Shown here: positions 8,696-16,308 of the stretch, one piece after another
Layout of the letters: each line of letters starts with the position of its first letter
How positions within the stretch are numbered: the first letter of the stretch is position 1
NCBI RefSeq assembly: GCF_017811155.1
Contig: NZ_JACVCV010000011.1
Coordinates: 148,217-212,216, forward strand
Length of the DNA: 64,000 nucleotides
Source: Lunatimonas salinarum
Lineage (GTDB): Bacteria > Bacteroidota > Bacteroidia > Cytophagales > Cyclobacteriaceae
Direction of reading: 5' to 3'
Program-made: the position numbers and the translations under genes
The notes under the pieces: model-generated
Told to the model about the DNA's origin: nothing
The model's database searches: none
Seen by the model: only the letters and a program-made list of their open reading frames with translations

Positions 8696-8935
8696 TGCTT
8701 TACATATGATTAAAAGGTAGTGGATAAGCCTAAAATAGACCTTGCAAAAAGGGGGATATGTGTTTTCAGAACGGGATTAACCCGTAATGGAGGTGTAAGT
8801 ACGAAAGGTTGAACCGGTAGAAAAATAGGCGCAGTCAATCGTCCAAACGGATTCGGACGCCGGTTTACCTGTCATTGTGTGTACTGCGTAATCCATACTT
8901 CTTGAATTGAGGCACAATTCTAAGGACAAATTTTA
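8696..8935 (-). promoter_or_regulatory. thr operon leader region with possible promoter and alternative hairpins
   Basis: A near-consensus -7 element, TAAAATTTG (8927-8935, one base longer than TAnnTTTG), would start a transcript near 8923. Inside the leader a strong hairpin lies at 8840-8859 (8-bp stem including one G-U pair, UCCG tetraloop). A second pairing, AACCGG with CCGGTT, flanks the middle of the leader peptide and would compete with it. A third small hairpin spans the leader stop codon. The set of mutually exclusive stems is what an attenuator needs, but the final terminator is not clear. From here to 9033 nothing else is recognisable. Confidence 0.35.
8777..8896 (-). CDS. Putative Thr-rich leader peptide of the thr operon
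   Basis: A 39-codon frame with ATG at 8896 (an in-frame ATG at 8875 gives 32 codons). It contains 8 Thr and 2 Ile; the last 13 residues TGSTFRTYTSITG hold 5 Thr and 1 Ile. Its stop codon sits inside a small hairpin (ACGGG-TTAAT-CCCGT), 81 nt before thrA. Known thr leader peptides in Gammaproteobacteria are likewise Thr/Ile-rich and end next to a terminator. The Thr density here is lower than in the classic leader and no U-tracted terminator is visible, so this is a candidate only. It might be a chance frame. Confidence 0.4.
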   Translation of the reverse strand: MDYAVHTMTGKPASESVWTIDCAYFSTGSTFRTYTSITG

Positions 8936-9033
8936 TATATCACAAGTTTTTAGGGCCTGAATTACCAAAAGAAACTGCCTCCGAACCAGTTCACCGAATC
9001 AACCTTGGGTAGCTCGATTGCAAACCTACGGCA

Positions 9034-9060
9034 CAAAAAAGGCCGCCTATCGGCAGCCTT
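9034..9060 (-). terminator. Intrinsic terminator after the NTF2-like gene
   Basis: On the minus strand AAGGCTGCC pairs with GGCGGCCTT (one G-U pair) across a GATA loop and is followed by a run of U. The stem begins within the stop codon region of the NTF2-like gene. Confidence 0.85.
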
Positions 9061-9520
9061 CCTTTCTTCGCGTATCGATCACGTGGGTGATCTGCCACCC
9101 TTCGGCAGCTCGGATCAACTGAAATGAGTTCACCCCGCAATGACTGAATTTGCCATCCACATAAAACTCATATGGTGTCCATGCATGGGCCAATAAACCA
9201 TCAACCTGTATACTATATGCCAAAAGCCGCTCATCCAACTCTACCTCGCTGGTTCCAACTCTTTTCAAGAATTCACTGACATCATTGGTTCCTAGACTGG
9301 CGACAGTTCCGTCCTGAACCACCGTCTGCATGACAGCATCCACGTGAAAGGCCTGCCGAATGGTTGCGCTATCCTTCTTCTTCATAGCCACAAAAAATCC
9401 TTGGAGCAGATCACGAACTTCGTTCTCCGCACTAAGCTGCTGGGCAAACAATCCGTGCTGGGAGCCACCCCAAAACAGCGTAACAAACAAAACAAACCTG
9501 GCAACCACACTATTTTTCAT
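9047..9520 (-). CDS. Exported NTF2-like (SnoaL-fold) protein
   Basis: 157 residues with a signal peptide (MKNSVVARFVLFVTLFWGGSQHGLFA, cleavage before QQL). The mature part follows the nuclear-transport-factor-2-like fold: helix VRDLLQGFFVAMKKKDSATIRQAFH, strand DAVMQTVV, and final strands with HAWTPYEFYVDGKFSHCGVNSFQLIRAAEGWQITHVIDTR. This is the layout of the DUF4440/lumazine-binding-like group often found secreted in Bacteroidota. No catalytic residues can be assigned. It overlaps the end of the GIN-domain gene by 11 nt, so the two are translationally linked, and a strong terminator follows it at once. Confidence 0.75.
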   Translation of the reverse strand: MKNSVVARFVLFVTLFWGGSQHGLFAQQLSAENEVRDLLQGFFVAMKKKDSATIRQAFHVDAVMQTVVQDGTVASLGTNDVSEFLKRVGTSEVELDERLLAYSIQVDGLLAHAWTPYEFYVDGKFSHCGVNSFQLIRAAEGWQITHVIDTRRKEGCR

Positions 9521-10205
9521 CGATCGCGCCTCCTGTATTTGTCTTCACATCCAAAATCTTGGGATCTCCGGTGTAAGTAATTCTGCCGCGCGTGGCTGCG
9601 GTACCCTTTAAGGATTCCGTCACCATAAAGCTGCCCTTTGCGTTGGTATTGATTTTTACCTCCGCATGGGCAACTTCAAGTCCTTCTGCATCAATTTCTG
9701 CATTGGTAGCCGCCGAAAAATTCAAATCGGAGGCTTTACCCTTCACAAAAATCTTGGAGTTGGTTTGGGCTTCCAACACCAAACCCTGTGCTTGTATAAC
9801 GGCCTCAATGTAACTGCTGGTGGCGGCTGACAATTGAACGGATCTGACCGCCAAGGGGTCCTTGATAAACACCTTGGCGCTGGTAGCAGCCTGCACATTC
9901 TCTAAATCTACATAAGTGATTGTGGCTTTCACGGTTGCCGACCGCGGCGTTACTCCGGCAATCTTCATCTCAAGCACCCTATTGGTCACGGAAGTCTCCA
10001 CCCTAGATAGCTCCAATCCCGATGCGGTAATTTCAATTCCGTGTTTTTCTCCTTTTACAAAGACCGCTTCAATGCCATTGGAAACGCTCACGCCATTAAA
10101 GGCCGGAAGAGGCCTTGTCTCGTTATTCGTTTGGGCCATCAGCATTTGAGGTAGAAAAAACCCCATAAAAAGCACCATTAGAATTCTACTGTTCATAAAT
10201 AACAT
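9510..10205 (-). CDS. Exported GIN-domain (DUF2807) protein
   Basis: 231 residues with a signal peptide ending in LPQMLMA-QTNNE; translation could equally begin at the second ATG (10196). The mature part has the DUF2807 head (PLPAFNGVSVSNGIEAVFVKGEKHGIEITASG) followed by a right-handed series of short strands rich in Ala, Thr and Val (LENVQAATSAKVFI, VQLSAATSSYIEAVI, LNFSAATNAEIDAEG), as in adhesin-like GIN proteins. Function in this family is not established; a cell-surface or periplasmic role is inferred. It overlaps the next gene (NTF2-like) by 11 nt and lies 34 nt after the SDR gene on the same strand. Confidence 0.8.
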   Translation of the reverse strand: MLFMNSRILMVLFMGFFLPQMLMAQTNNETRPLPAFNGVSVSNGIEAVFVKGEKHGIEITASGLELSRVETSVTNRVLEMKIAGVTPRSATVKATITYVDLENVQAATSAKVFIKDPLAVRSVQLSAATSSYIEAVIQAQGLVLEAQTNSKIFVKGKASDLNFSAATNAEIDAEGLEVAHAEVKINTNAKGSFMVTESLKGTAATRGRITYTGDPKILDVKTNTGGAIDEK

Positions 10206-10239
10206 GGTTTATCTTCTTTTTGAATTATCATAGCTTGAA

Positions 10240-10917
10240 TCAAACTCCACCATATAACTTAAAGGTCATGTTTCGCAACGCCCCGGTATTCACCGCATAA
10301 TGCATGGCTTCCGCAATATCAGCCGGAGAAACCCATTGCGTAAAATCCGCATCCGGCATACTTTCTCTATTCTGTGGTGTGTCTATAATGCTCGGCACAA
10401 AGACATGGGAACGTATCTGTGTCCCAGACACTTCATGGGCGGTAAATTCTGCCAAATCTATCACCAATCCCTTGCTCAAAGCGTATGCCAAAGCGTGTGT
10501 CCCAGAAGCCTTTTCCAATGCCGGCCTGGCTCCAACAAACAGAAAACACCCTCGGTTGGCCTTTTTCATAGCGGGCAAAAAGGCTTTCACCATATTAAAG
10601 GCACTAAAGAAATTCAGTGAAAACATGTTGGACAATTCCGACTGGGATGTTTCTTCCAACGACCCCATGGCAAATCCACCAACAAGTAATGCCACACAAT
10701 CGAGTTCTCCATACTGCAGATTGTATTCCTTGGCAAAGGCAAGTACCGCCTTCTCGTCTGTCACATCCACCTGGTACACATCGTCTGCCTCCTCCAACTC
10801 AACATCACTCCCAGGCTCAACCAAGGCAATGACCTGGTACCCTTCTCGCTTGAATTTAGCGATAACCGCCGTACCCAAATTACCCGTACTACCTGTTACG
10901 ATGATATTCCGATCCAT
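10240..10917 (-). CDS. Short-chain dehydrogenase/reductase
   Basis: 225 residues of the SDR family. The nucleotide-binding glycine motif is TGSTGNLG at residues 8-15 and the catalytic pair is in YALSK (Tyr/Lys near residues 151-155); the serine of the usual Ser-Tyr-Lys triad is not obvious because the expected strand reads CFLFVGARPAL. DVTD near residue 51 fits the NAD(P) adenine pocket. The protein is shorter than most SDRs. Substrate unknown. It is divergent from mscS, with 85 nt between them. Confidence 0.85.
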   Translation of the reverse strand: MDRNIIVTGSTGNLGTAVIAKFKREGYQVIALVEPGSDVELEEADDVYQVDVTDEKAVLAFAKEYNLQYGELDCVALLVGGFAMGSLEETSQSELSNMFSLNFFSAFNMVKAFLPAMKKANRGCFLFVGARPALEKASGTHALAYALSKGLVIDLAEFTAHEVSGTQIRSHVFVPSIIDTPQNRESMPDADFTQWVSPADIAEAMHYAVNTGALRNMTFKLYGGV

Positions 10918-10944
10918 TCATTATTTATTTACGTTTCAAACCGA

Positions 10945-10952
10945 TAATTTTG
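10945..10952 (+). promoter_or_regulatory. -7 element upstream of mscS (distal)
   Basis: TAATTTTG, a full match to the Bacteroidota -7 consensus TAnnTTTG, 50 nt before the mscS start. A second perfect match is closer to the gene, so either or both may be used. Confidence 0.4.
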
Positions 10953-10986
10953 CGAGCATCTCTCCAAATCCTTAAAATTAAAGATT

Positions 10987-10994
10987 TATTTTTG
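10987..10994 (+). promoter_or_regulatory. -7 element upstream of mscS (proximal)
   Basis: TATTTTTG, a full TAnnTTTG match, 8 nt before the ATG at 11003. If used, the mRNA would have a leader of only about 4-5 nt. Confidence 0.45.
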
Positions 10995-11002
10995 AAATAC
11001 CC

Positions 11003-11881
11003 ATGAATCCAAAAAAAGACCAAATAGAAGTCTCCGAGCGAAAGCGTCGGTCCATTTTTCTGGTAAAAATTGTCGTATACATAGCCTTGCTGGTAGGGTC
11101 TGAATATTTGGGCCCTCTAATCCAGCCGTACTTTCCAAAAATCAACCGCTACCTGACCGCCCTTGAAGTGGTTGTAGCCGGCAACTTGGTTATTTCTCTG
11201 GGTAGGATCATACTAATACGCTTCTATTTGAGAAGAAAGCGACGAACCGGCTTACACGGTAATTTCGTGTTGGGTATCAACCGCATTGCAAGCATCCTAA
11301 ATGTTATTATCGTCCTGCTGGGTATCATGGTACTGGTAGATATTCAGCCACTTGAATTCCTATCGAGCATCACCATCGTTGCGGCTGCAATTGCGCTGCT
11401 CTCCAAGGACTATATCACCAACATGATTAATGGGCTGATTATTATGTTTTCTGACCAATTGACTCTTGGAGACCATATCAAAATGGGTGAATTCAAAGGA
11501 AAAATTCAGGACATCACCCTGCTTAATGTCATCATCGCAAATGAAGATGACGACCTCGTTATGATACCAAACAGCTTAATCCTTTCCTCCCATGTGATTA
11601 ATCACTCGCGTCAAAACATAAAAAAAATGTCCTTCGAGTTTGAAACAAAGCTGAGCGACAAACTAAACCTGGACTCACTGGAAAACAGCTTAATTCGACA
11701 CCTAAACCCCGTAGAAAAACACATTTCCAAAAACTCCTTTGTCCTCAAGGCAATTGCAATCCAGCGGGATGCCGTAAAAATAAAAGTCCAATTTCAGCTG
11801 ATAAGTGGAGACCGCGCAGTGGAAAAGAAAATCAAACGAATGATCAATCAGAAAATCATCCAACTGTCCAGTGAACTCTAA
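11003..11881 (+). CDS. MscS-family mechanosensitive channel
   Basis: 292 residues. A basic N-terminus precedes three predicted membrane helices (about 20-37, 52-72, 93-112). A fourth hydrophobic stretch, FLSSITIVAAAIALLSKDYITNMINGLIIMFSDQ, is the pore-lining helix and the hinge into the beta domain, followed by LTLGDHIKMGEFKGKIQDITLLNVII and the MIPNSLILSSHVINHS signature of the MscS beta domain. The C-terminal alpha/beta domain completes a small MscS. It should release solutes on hypo-osmotic shock. It overlaps the next gene by 11 nt, an unexpected partnership with a DNA-repair-like protein. Confidence 0.92.
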   Translation: MNPKKDQIEVSERKRRSIFLVKIVVYIALLVGSEYLGPLIQPYFPKINRYLTALEVVVAGNLVISLGRIILIRFYLRRKRRTGLHGNFVLGINRIASILNVIIVLLGIMVLVDIQPLEFLSSITIVAAAIALLSKDYITNMINGLIIMFSDQLTLGDHIKMGEFKGKIQDITLLNVIIANEDDDLVMIPNSLILSSHVINHSRQNIKKMSFEFETKLSDKLNLDSLENSLIRHLNPVEKHISKNSFVLKAIAIQRDAVKIKVQFQLISGDRAVEKKIKRMINQKIIQLSSEL

Positions 11882-12209
11882 TCAGCAAAACTTTTTCAAT
11901 GATGTATACGAAGTGGTCCGTCAGATTCCCGAAGGACGTGTGACCTCATATGGTGCTATCGCCTCCTTTCTGGGTGCAAAAAGTGGGGCGAGAACTGTGG
12001 GATTTGCAATGAACGCATCACATGTAGCAGGAGATATTCCCGCTCATAGAGTCGTAAACCGCAAAGGTATGCTTACGGGCAAAAATCATTTTGGACACCC
12101 ACTGGAAATGCAAAAGTTGTTAGAACAAGAGGGGATTCGGGTAAAAAATGACTGTGTGGTAGACTTTGAAGACCATTTCTGGGACCCTAGTGTCCATTTA
12201 ACACTTTGA
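11871..12209 (+). CDS. Alkyltransferase-like (ATL) DNA-binding protein without the acceptor cysteine
   Basis: 112 residues covering only the C-terminal domain of O6-methylguanine-DNA methyltransferase. It has the winged-helix part (FFNDVYEVVRQIPEGRVTSYGAIASFLG), the arginine-finger segment SGARTVGFAMNAS, and the active-site strand as IPAHRVVN. In true methyltransferases this is PCHRV; here Ala58 replaces the alkyl-accepting cysteine (Trp in E. coli Atl), so the protein cannot demethylate and should act as an ATL that flags O6-alkylguanine for nucleotide excision repair. Length fits ATLs. It overlaps mscS by 11 nt and is probably translated by coupling. Confidence 0.88.
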   Translation: MNSNQQNFFNDVYEVVRQIPEGRVTSYGAIASFLGAKSGARTVGFAMNASHVAGDIPAHRVVNRKGMLTGKNHFGHPLEMQKLLEQEGIRVKNDCVVDFEDHFWDPSVHLTL

Positions 12210-12593
12210 CTTTTCCCGCCGACACCTCACTCTCAAGCGTCCGTCGCATGTTCTAAACCAAATGAACGAGAGCAATCCCGTCGATGATTTTCCCGGTCCC
12301 CATTTCATGGGGTATCATGTTGCTTTTAGGCAGTAAAAACGTGCCCCGGTTTATCGAAATGCGTGCCTGTTCGGCAGACAAGAAAACCTTCGTATGATAT
12401 ATTAATTTCCCTCCATGTGTCGCCTGCGTACAACCTTACCACCCGTAGAGGACAGAGGTCTAAATTTCGTGTTGTTTTAACAATAATTCAACAAACATCC
12501 CAAAATTTTGACTCACAATTAATTTTTTCATCCATTCATAACCGATACAAAAAAATAACCTACTGTTGTCTAGGAGATTAAAATAAGTTTATT
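12210..12593. other. Intergenic region with no supported gene
   Basis: About 380 nt between the ATL gene and the sugar transferase promoter. The only structure is a short hairpin (CCCCAT-TTC-ATGGGG) near 12296-12312 without a following U run. Short frames here show no start context or family resemblance. Confidence 0.6.
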
Positions 12594-12601
12594 TAGCTTT
12601 G
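12594..12601 (+). promoter_or_regulatory. -7 element of the sugar transferase gene
   Basis: TAGCTTTG, a full TAnnTTTG match. It overlaps a TTG triplet (12599) that could be mistaken for the start codon, and so supports ATG 12692 as the real start with a leader of roughly 85 nt. Confidence 0.5.
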
Positions 12602-12691
12602 AAAAACATTTTTAATAATACAAAAAAGACAAACGGGAACAATTCGGCAACATTATTGTATGTAATAAAAACCAATCGTTCGTACCAGACA

Positions 12692-13387
12692 ATGGCTGAA
12701 ATTCTAACTGTTACTTCTGTTAACGTCAACCGAGAAAAGCGGAGGGTCAAAAGACGGTTTAAAAAACTGAAAAAAGCCAGGTTTCTAAACCCTAATCAGG
12801 ACAAGCTAAAGCGGACGTTTGACATCCTGGTGAGTTCATTACTCTTTGTCTTTGTTTTCTCTTGGCTTTTCCCCTTGATTGCGCTTGTCATTCGGTTGGA
12901 TTCAAAAGGCCCCATACTTTTTCGCCAGTTGCGACATGGAAAAGGCAACGTGCCATTCTATTGCTACAAATTCCGAACCATGCGCCCCAATTCTGAGGCA
13001 GATTTCAAACAGGCAACAAAAAATGACCCGAGAGTCACCCGTTTTGGTTCCTTTCTTCGAAAATCCAGTTTGGATGAACTTCCTCAGTTCATCAATGTCC
13101 TGATCGGAGAAATGTCGATCGTAGGCCCCAGGCCGCATGCGTTGCCGATGAATGATCGGTTTTCGGCGGAAATAAACAATTTCATGTATAGGCACACGGT
13201 ACGGCCGGGGATTACGGGACTAGCCCAAGCAAAGGGGTTTCGCGGTGAAACAAAAACTTTTTACGACATCTATTCCCGGTGCAAACTGGACATTTTCTAT
13301 GTAGACAATTGGTCCGTTTTATTGGACATGAAAATCATCATCTGGACGGTAATAAGCTTAGCGATTAAGAAGACGGAAGTCTATTAG
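12692..13387 (+). CDS. Undecaprenyl-phosphate sugar transferase (bacterial sugar transferase family)
   Basis: 231 residues from ATG 12692. After a basic N-terminus comes one hydrophobic segment (FDILVSSLLFVFVFSWLFPLIALVIRL), then the polyprenyl-phosphate hexose-1-phosphate transferase core: GPILFRQLRHGKG, FYCYKFRTMRPNSEA, RVTRFGSFLRKSSLDELPQFINVLIGEMSIVGPRPHALPM and HTVRPGITGLAQAKGFRG. This is the monotopic catalytic part only, as in small initiating transferases, without the multi-pass N-terminal half of WcaJ/WbaP. It should transfer a sugar phosphate to undecaprenyl phosphate to start polysaccharide synthesis. It stands alone with no capsule cluster beside it and overlaps the convergent symporter stop by 4 nt. 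Confidence 0.9.
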   Translation: MAEILTVTSVNVNREKRRVKRRFKKLKKARFLNPNQDKLKRTFDILVSSLLFVFVFSWLFPLIALVIRLDSKGPILFRQLRHGKGNVPFYCYKFRTMRPNSEADFKQATKNDPRVTRFGSFLRKSSLDELPQFINVLIGEMSIVGPRPHALPMNDRFSAEINNFMYRHTVRPGITGLAQAKGFRGETKTFYDIYSRCKLDIFYVDNWSVLLDMKIIIWTVISLAIKKTEVY

Positions 13388-14844
13388 CTTTTCTTCCGCT
13401 GGCCGACGCTTAACAGCAACAAGCCCAAAAACATCAGCGCACCGTTAAGAATCAAAATCTCAAATCCGAATTTATATCCGCCAAAGAGGCTTTCGGAATA
13501 CAACGAGATCAAATAGGCGAGGCAAGGAGTTATCAGTGCACAGTGAGGCACCCATTTATCTCTCGGTTGCCATTTTGTGAAAAGCCCAAAGCTGTACAAC
13601 CCCAACAAAGGCCCATAGGTGTAGCTTGCAATCAAAAACACGGCGTTGATGACGCTTTGGTCGTTTAGCCATTCTACGACCAAAATCACAAGAAACATCA
13701 ACCCCGTAAAACCCAAGTGCACCAGCTTGCGGACACTCACTTGCTTTACCAGCCCGTATTTATTTTGTATCTGCAAAAAATCATAACAAAAGGACGTAGT
13801 GAGTGCCGTTAAGGTAGAATCTGCACTGCTATATGCCGCAGCTGTAATACCCAACACAAACACCACACCTGCAAATGCGGAGAAATGTTTACTGGCGAGC
13901 AAGGGATATAAATCGTCCGTCCTTGCCGGCAGAGGAATGCTATTGGCTTCCGCATAGAGGTAAAGCAAAACACCCAAAGAGAGAAAAATCAGGTTTACCA
14001 CTACAAGGATAATGGTAAACCAAAACATGTTTTTTTGAGCATCCTTTAAACTTTTGCAGGTCAGGTTTTTTTGCATCATGTCCTGATCCAAGCCAGTCAT
14101 AACAATGACGATAAAAGTCCCGGCAAAGAACTGCTTGAAAAAATTCGTCCCTTCTTGCCAATCCCAGTTGAATACCCTAGAATAAGGATGAGAAGAAACC
14201 ACCTCCACCATTTCCACAAAACCCAATCCCAACTCACGCTTTACCAAAAAAATACTCACCACGACCGCCGCTAGCATAAACAAGGTCTGTAAGGTATCCG
14301 TCCAAACCACTGTCTTGATACCACCTCGATGGGTATACAGCCAGATAAGGGATACGGTCACCAATACGGATACCCAAAACGGAACCCCCCACGCATCGAA
14401 CAGGATTAACTGCAACACCCCCGCTACTAGAAATACCCGAATGGAGGAGCCCAATGTTCGGGATAAAATAAAGAAAAAAGCACCCGTTTTGTAAGACCAA
14501 AAACCAAATCGATCATCGAGATAGGCATATATCGAAACTAGATTTAAGCGGTAATAGAGTGGCAGCAATACCTTTGCAATGACTGCATACCCAAGAGTGT
14601 AACCCAAAATAATCTGAAAATAGTAAAAATAACTAGTCCCAACTTCACCCGGTACAGAGATAAACGTCACACCGGAAAGGGACGCACCGATCATCCCAAA
14701 AGCCACCAAAAACCAAGGGGATTGTCGGTCTCCGGTAAAAAAGGTCTCTGCGGAAATTTTTCTGGTTGTAAACCAGGAGATCAGAAACAAGAGCAAAAAA
14801 TAACCTCCAATGACGGCTAAAATCAGGGTGATATCCATATGCAA
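13384..14844 (-). CDS. Sodium:solute symporter family protein
   Basis: 486 residues with about 13 predicted membrane helices. N-terminal helices contain LILAVIGGYFLLLFLISWFTTRK and the family motif GDRQSPWFLVAFGMIGASLSGVTFISVPGEV, followed by HRGGIKTVVWTDTLQTLFM and the later TGLDQDMMQKNLTCKSLKDAQKNM and GITAAAYSSADSTLTALTTSFCYDF, all typical of SSS transporters. The substrate cannot be read from the sequence; relatives carry sugars, amino acids or sialic acids. Translation may begin at the first or third codon (Met1 or Met3). It is divergent from clpS and convergent with the sugar transferase. Confidence 0.9.
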   Translation of the reverse strand: MHMDITLILAVIGGYFLLLFLISWFTTRKISAETFFTGDRQSPWFLVAFGMIGASLSGVTFISVPGEVGTSYFYYFQIILGYTLGYAVIAKVLLPLYYRLNLVSIYAYLDDRFGFWSYKTGAFFFILSRTLGSSIRVFLVAGVLQLILFDAWGVPFWVSVLVTVSLIWLYTHRGGIKTVVWTDTLQTLFMLAAVVVSIFLVKRELGLGFVEMVEVVSSHPYSRVFNWDWQEGTNFFKQFFAGTFIVIVMTGLDQDMMQKNLTCKSLKDAQKNMFWFTIILVVVNLIFLSLGVLLYLYAEANSIPLPARTDDLYPLLASKHFSAFAGVVFVLGITAAAYSSADSTLTALTTSFCYDFLQIQNKYGLVKQVSVRKLVHLGFTGLMFLVILVVEWLNDQSVINAVFLIASYTYGPLLGLYSFGLFTKWQPRDKWVPHCALITPCLAYLISLYSESLFGGYKFGFEILILNGALMFLGLLLLSVGQRKKS

Positions 14845-14879
14845 TCAGGCTTGAGCGCGCTAAAGTTGTGACAATTTAT

Positions 14880-14887
14880 TATCTTTG
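14880..14887 (+). promoter_or_regulatory. -7 element of clpS
   Basis: TATCTTTG, a full TAnnTTTG match ending 4 nt before the ATG at 14892. With usual geometry the transcript would begin at or next to the start codon, i.e. a leaderless mRNA. Confidence 0.5.
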
Positions 14888-14891
14888 CAAA

Positions 14892-15179
14892 ATGAAACCA
14901 CTAGAACATTTGATCGAAATCGAAGAAGACGTACTACTGGAGGAGATAGTCGACCAAGAGGAATACGACCTTGTCGTATTCAACGACGACGTAAATACTT
15001 TCGAGCATGTAATCCGTATCCTGGTGAAAGTTTGCAATCACACGATGGAACAGGCAGAGCAATGCTCCCTTATCATCCACTTCAAGGGCAAGTGCTCCGT
15101 AAAAAAGGGGAGTTTTGCAAAACTGAAACCCATGTGTGAATCTATCTTAGATGCGGGCATTCAGGCTACAATCGTCTAA
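14892..15179 (+). CDS. clpS: ClpS adaptor of the ClpAP/ClpCP protease
   Basis: 95 residues from ATG 14892; an ATG-like extension 24 nt upstream would lie within the promoter. The core YDLVVFNDDVNTFEHVIRILVKVCNHTMEQAEQCSLIIHFKGKCSVKKG carries the ClpS fold: the NDD of the N-end-rule pocket, the helix with Thr/Phe/Val contacts, and the HxxGK-like turn. It delivers proteins with destabilising N-terminal residues to the Clp ATPase. Bacteroidota typically have a short acidic N-terminal tail, seen here. recR follows 11 nt downstream. Confidence 0.93.
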   Translation: MKPLEHLIEIEEDVLLEEIVDQEEYDLVVFNDDVNTFEHVIRILVKVCNHTMEQAEQCSLIIHFKGKCSVKKGSFAKLKPMCESILDAGIQATIV

Positions 15180-15190
15180 TTTCAGTCAGT

Positions 15191-15811
15191 GTGAACTTTC
15201 CTTCAAAGCTTATCGAAGAGGCTGTAACAGAAATAAGTAGGTTGCCAGGTATCGGTAAAAAGACAGCCCTTCGCCTCTCCCTGCATCTGCTAAAACAAGA
15301 TGCGTCTGTTGCCACCTCGTTAGCCAAAGCCATCGTAGACCTTCGTACCAAAACCAGCTATTGTCGGGTGTGCCACAACCTGTCCGACACGGAAATCTGT
15401 TCCATTTGTGGAGGACACCGGCGAGACCACTCGCTTATCTGTGTGGTAGAGGACATACCCGATGTGCTTGCCATTGAAAATACTTCCCAATACAACGGGT
15501 TGTATCATGTGCTGGGTGGGGTAATTTCCCCTATTCAGGGAATAGGCCCGGATAATATCCATATAGACTCCCTCCTTTCCCGAGTAGTGCAGCCCCACGG
15601 AGGAGAAGTAGTAAAAGAAATAATCCTAGCGCTTCCCGCTACCATGGAAGGAGACACCACCTCCTTTTACCTAAGCCGAAAACTCAAACCGCTTGGTACC
15701 AAGGTAAGTACCATCGCAAGAGGAATTCCTGTAGGTGGTGAACTGGAATTTACCGACGAAGTAACCTTGGGAAGAAGCATCCTCACCAGGACAAATTATT
15801 CCACAGAATAA
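15191..15811 (+). CDS. recR: Recombination protein RecR
   Basis: 206 residues beginning with GTG. It has an N-terminal helix-hairpin-helix (EISRLPGIGKKTALRLSLHLL), a C4 zinc finger (YCRVCHNLSDTEICSIC), and a Toprim domain starting at ICVVEDIPDVLAIENT with GVISPIQGIGPD and ARGIPVGGELEFTDEVTLGRSI near the end. RecR with RecO/RecF loads RecA at gapped DNA. Length matches the family. It follows clpS by 11 nt on the same strand and is probably co-transcribed with it. Its stop codon lies inside an inverted repeat. Confidence 0.97.
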   Translation: MNFPSKLIEEAVTEISRLPGIGKKTALRLSLHLLKQDASVATSLAKAIVDLRTKTSYCRVCHNLSDTEICSICGGHRRDHSLICVVEDIPDVLAIENTSQYNGLYHVLGGVISPIQGIGPDNIHIDSLLSRVVQPHGGEVVKEIILALPATMEGDTTSFYLSRKLKPLGTKVSTIARGIPVGGELEFTDEVTLGRSILTRTNYSTE

Positions 15812-15817
15812 TTTGTC
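15790..15817 (+). terminator. Hairpin at the end of recR
   Basis: 11-bp perfect arms, GACAAATTATT and AATAATTTGTC, with a 6-nt loop span the recR stop codon. There is no U run after it, so it may stabilise the mRNA end rather than terminate. Confidence 0.4.
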
Positions 15818-15835
15818 GAATTCAAAACCGTATCT

Positions 15836-15843
15836 ATATTTGC
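15836..15843 (+). promoter_or_regulatory. -7 element upstream of tRNA-Ala
   Basis: TATATTTG, a full TAnnTTTG match, 72 nt before the tRNA gene. Confidence 0.45.
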
Positions 15844-15915
15844 ATTCCCATAAGCGAGCCGCCGACCACTTACAGGGTAGTAGGTTACGATAGGTGAATT
15901 CGTCAAAAATTATTT

Positions 15916-15992
15916 GGGGGATTAGCTCAGTTGGCTAGAGCGCTACACTGGCAGTGTAGAGGTCATCGGTTCGAATCCGTTATCCTCCACCA
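15916..15992 (+). tRNA. tRNA-Ala (GGC)
   Basis: A full cloverleaf. The acceptor stem GGGGGAT pairs with ATCCTCC (one G-U), with A as discriminator and an encoded CCA end. The D arm contains GCTCAGTTGGCTAGAGC. The anticodon arm CTACA-CTGGCAG-TGTAG gives anticodon GGC (reads GCC/GCU). The T arm contains GGTTCGAATCC. It lies between recR and a strong terminator and is probably transcribed alone from 15836. Confidence 0.96.
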
Positions 15993-16060
15993 ATTGAAAA
16001 ATAAACGCTGACAACAAAGCTTTTGTGATCGCGCGTTGCGATGCCGGTCGGGAGGTTCTG

Positions 16061-16110
16061 CGTTACTCTTGCCTCCCTTCAGGCTGACAAGAGTAACGTA
16101 TTATTTTTTT
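16061..16110 (+). terminator. Intrinsic terminator downstream of tRNA-Ala
   Basis: An 11-bp perfect stem (CGTTACTCTTG with CAAGAGTAACG) closes a 16-nt loop and is followed by TATTATTTTTTTT. It lies about 70 nt after the tRNA. The remaining sequence to 16308 shows nothing recognisable. Confidence 0.85.
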
Positions 16111-16308
16111 TGATAAATCGAAGACGGGCAGACAGGAGATCCCCCCTTTATGCTGCTTAAATGAACCGGATGTATGCAGGATACGGAAGTGAAATGGACA
16201 TCTATCTCCTCCCAACTTAGAGACTAACCCCTATCTGTAAAATAGGGAACCTGAAAAAAATCGTACACCCGGAATTTGCTAAATCACCCATGGATGATTT
16301 TATAGATT

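Noticed and set aside
12599..12691. TTG start 93 nt upstream of the sugar transferase ATG
   Set aside because: The TTG overlaps a perfect -7 element, so it would not be transcribed as part of the coding region; ATG 12692 preferred.
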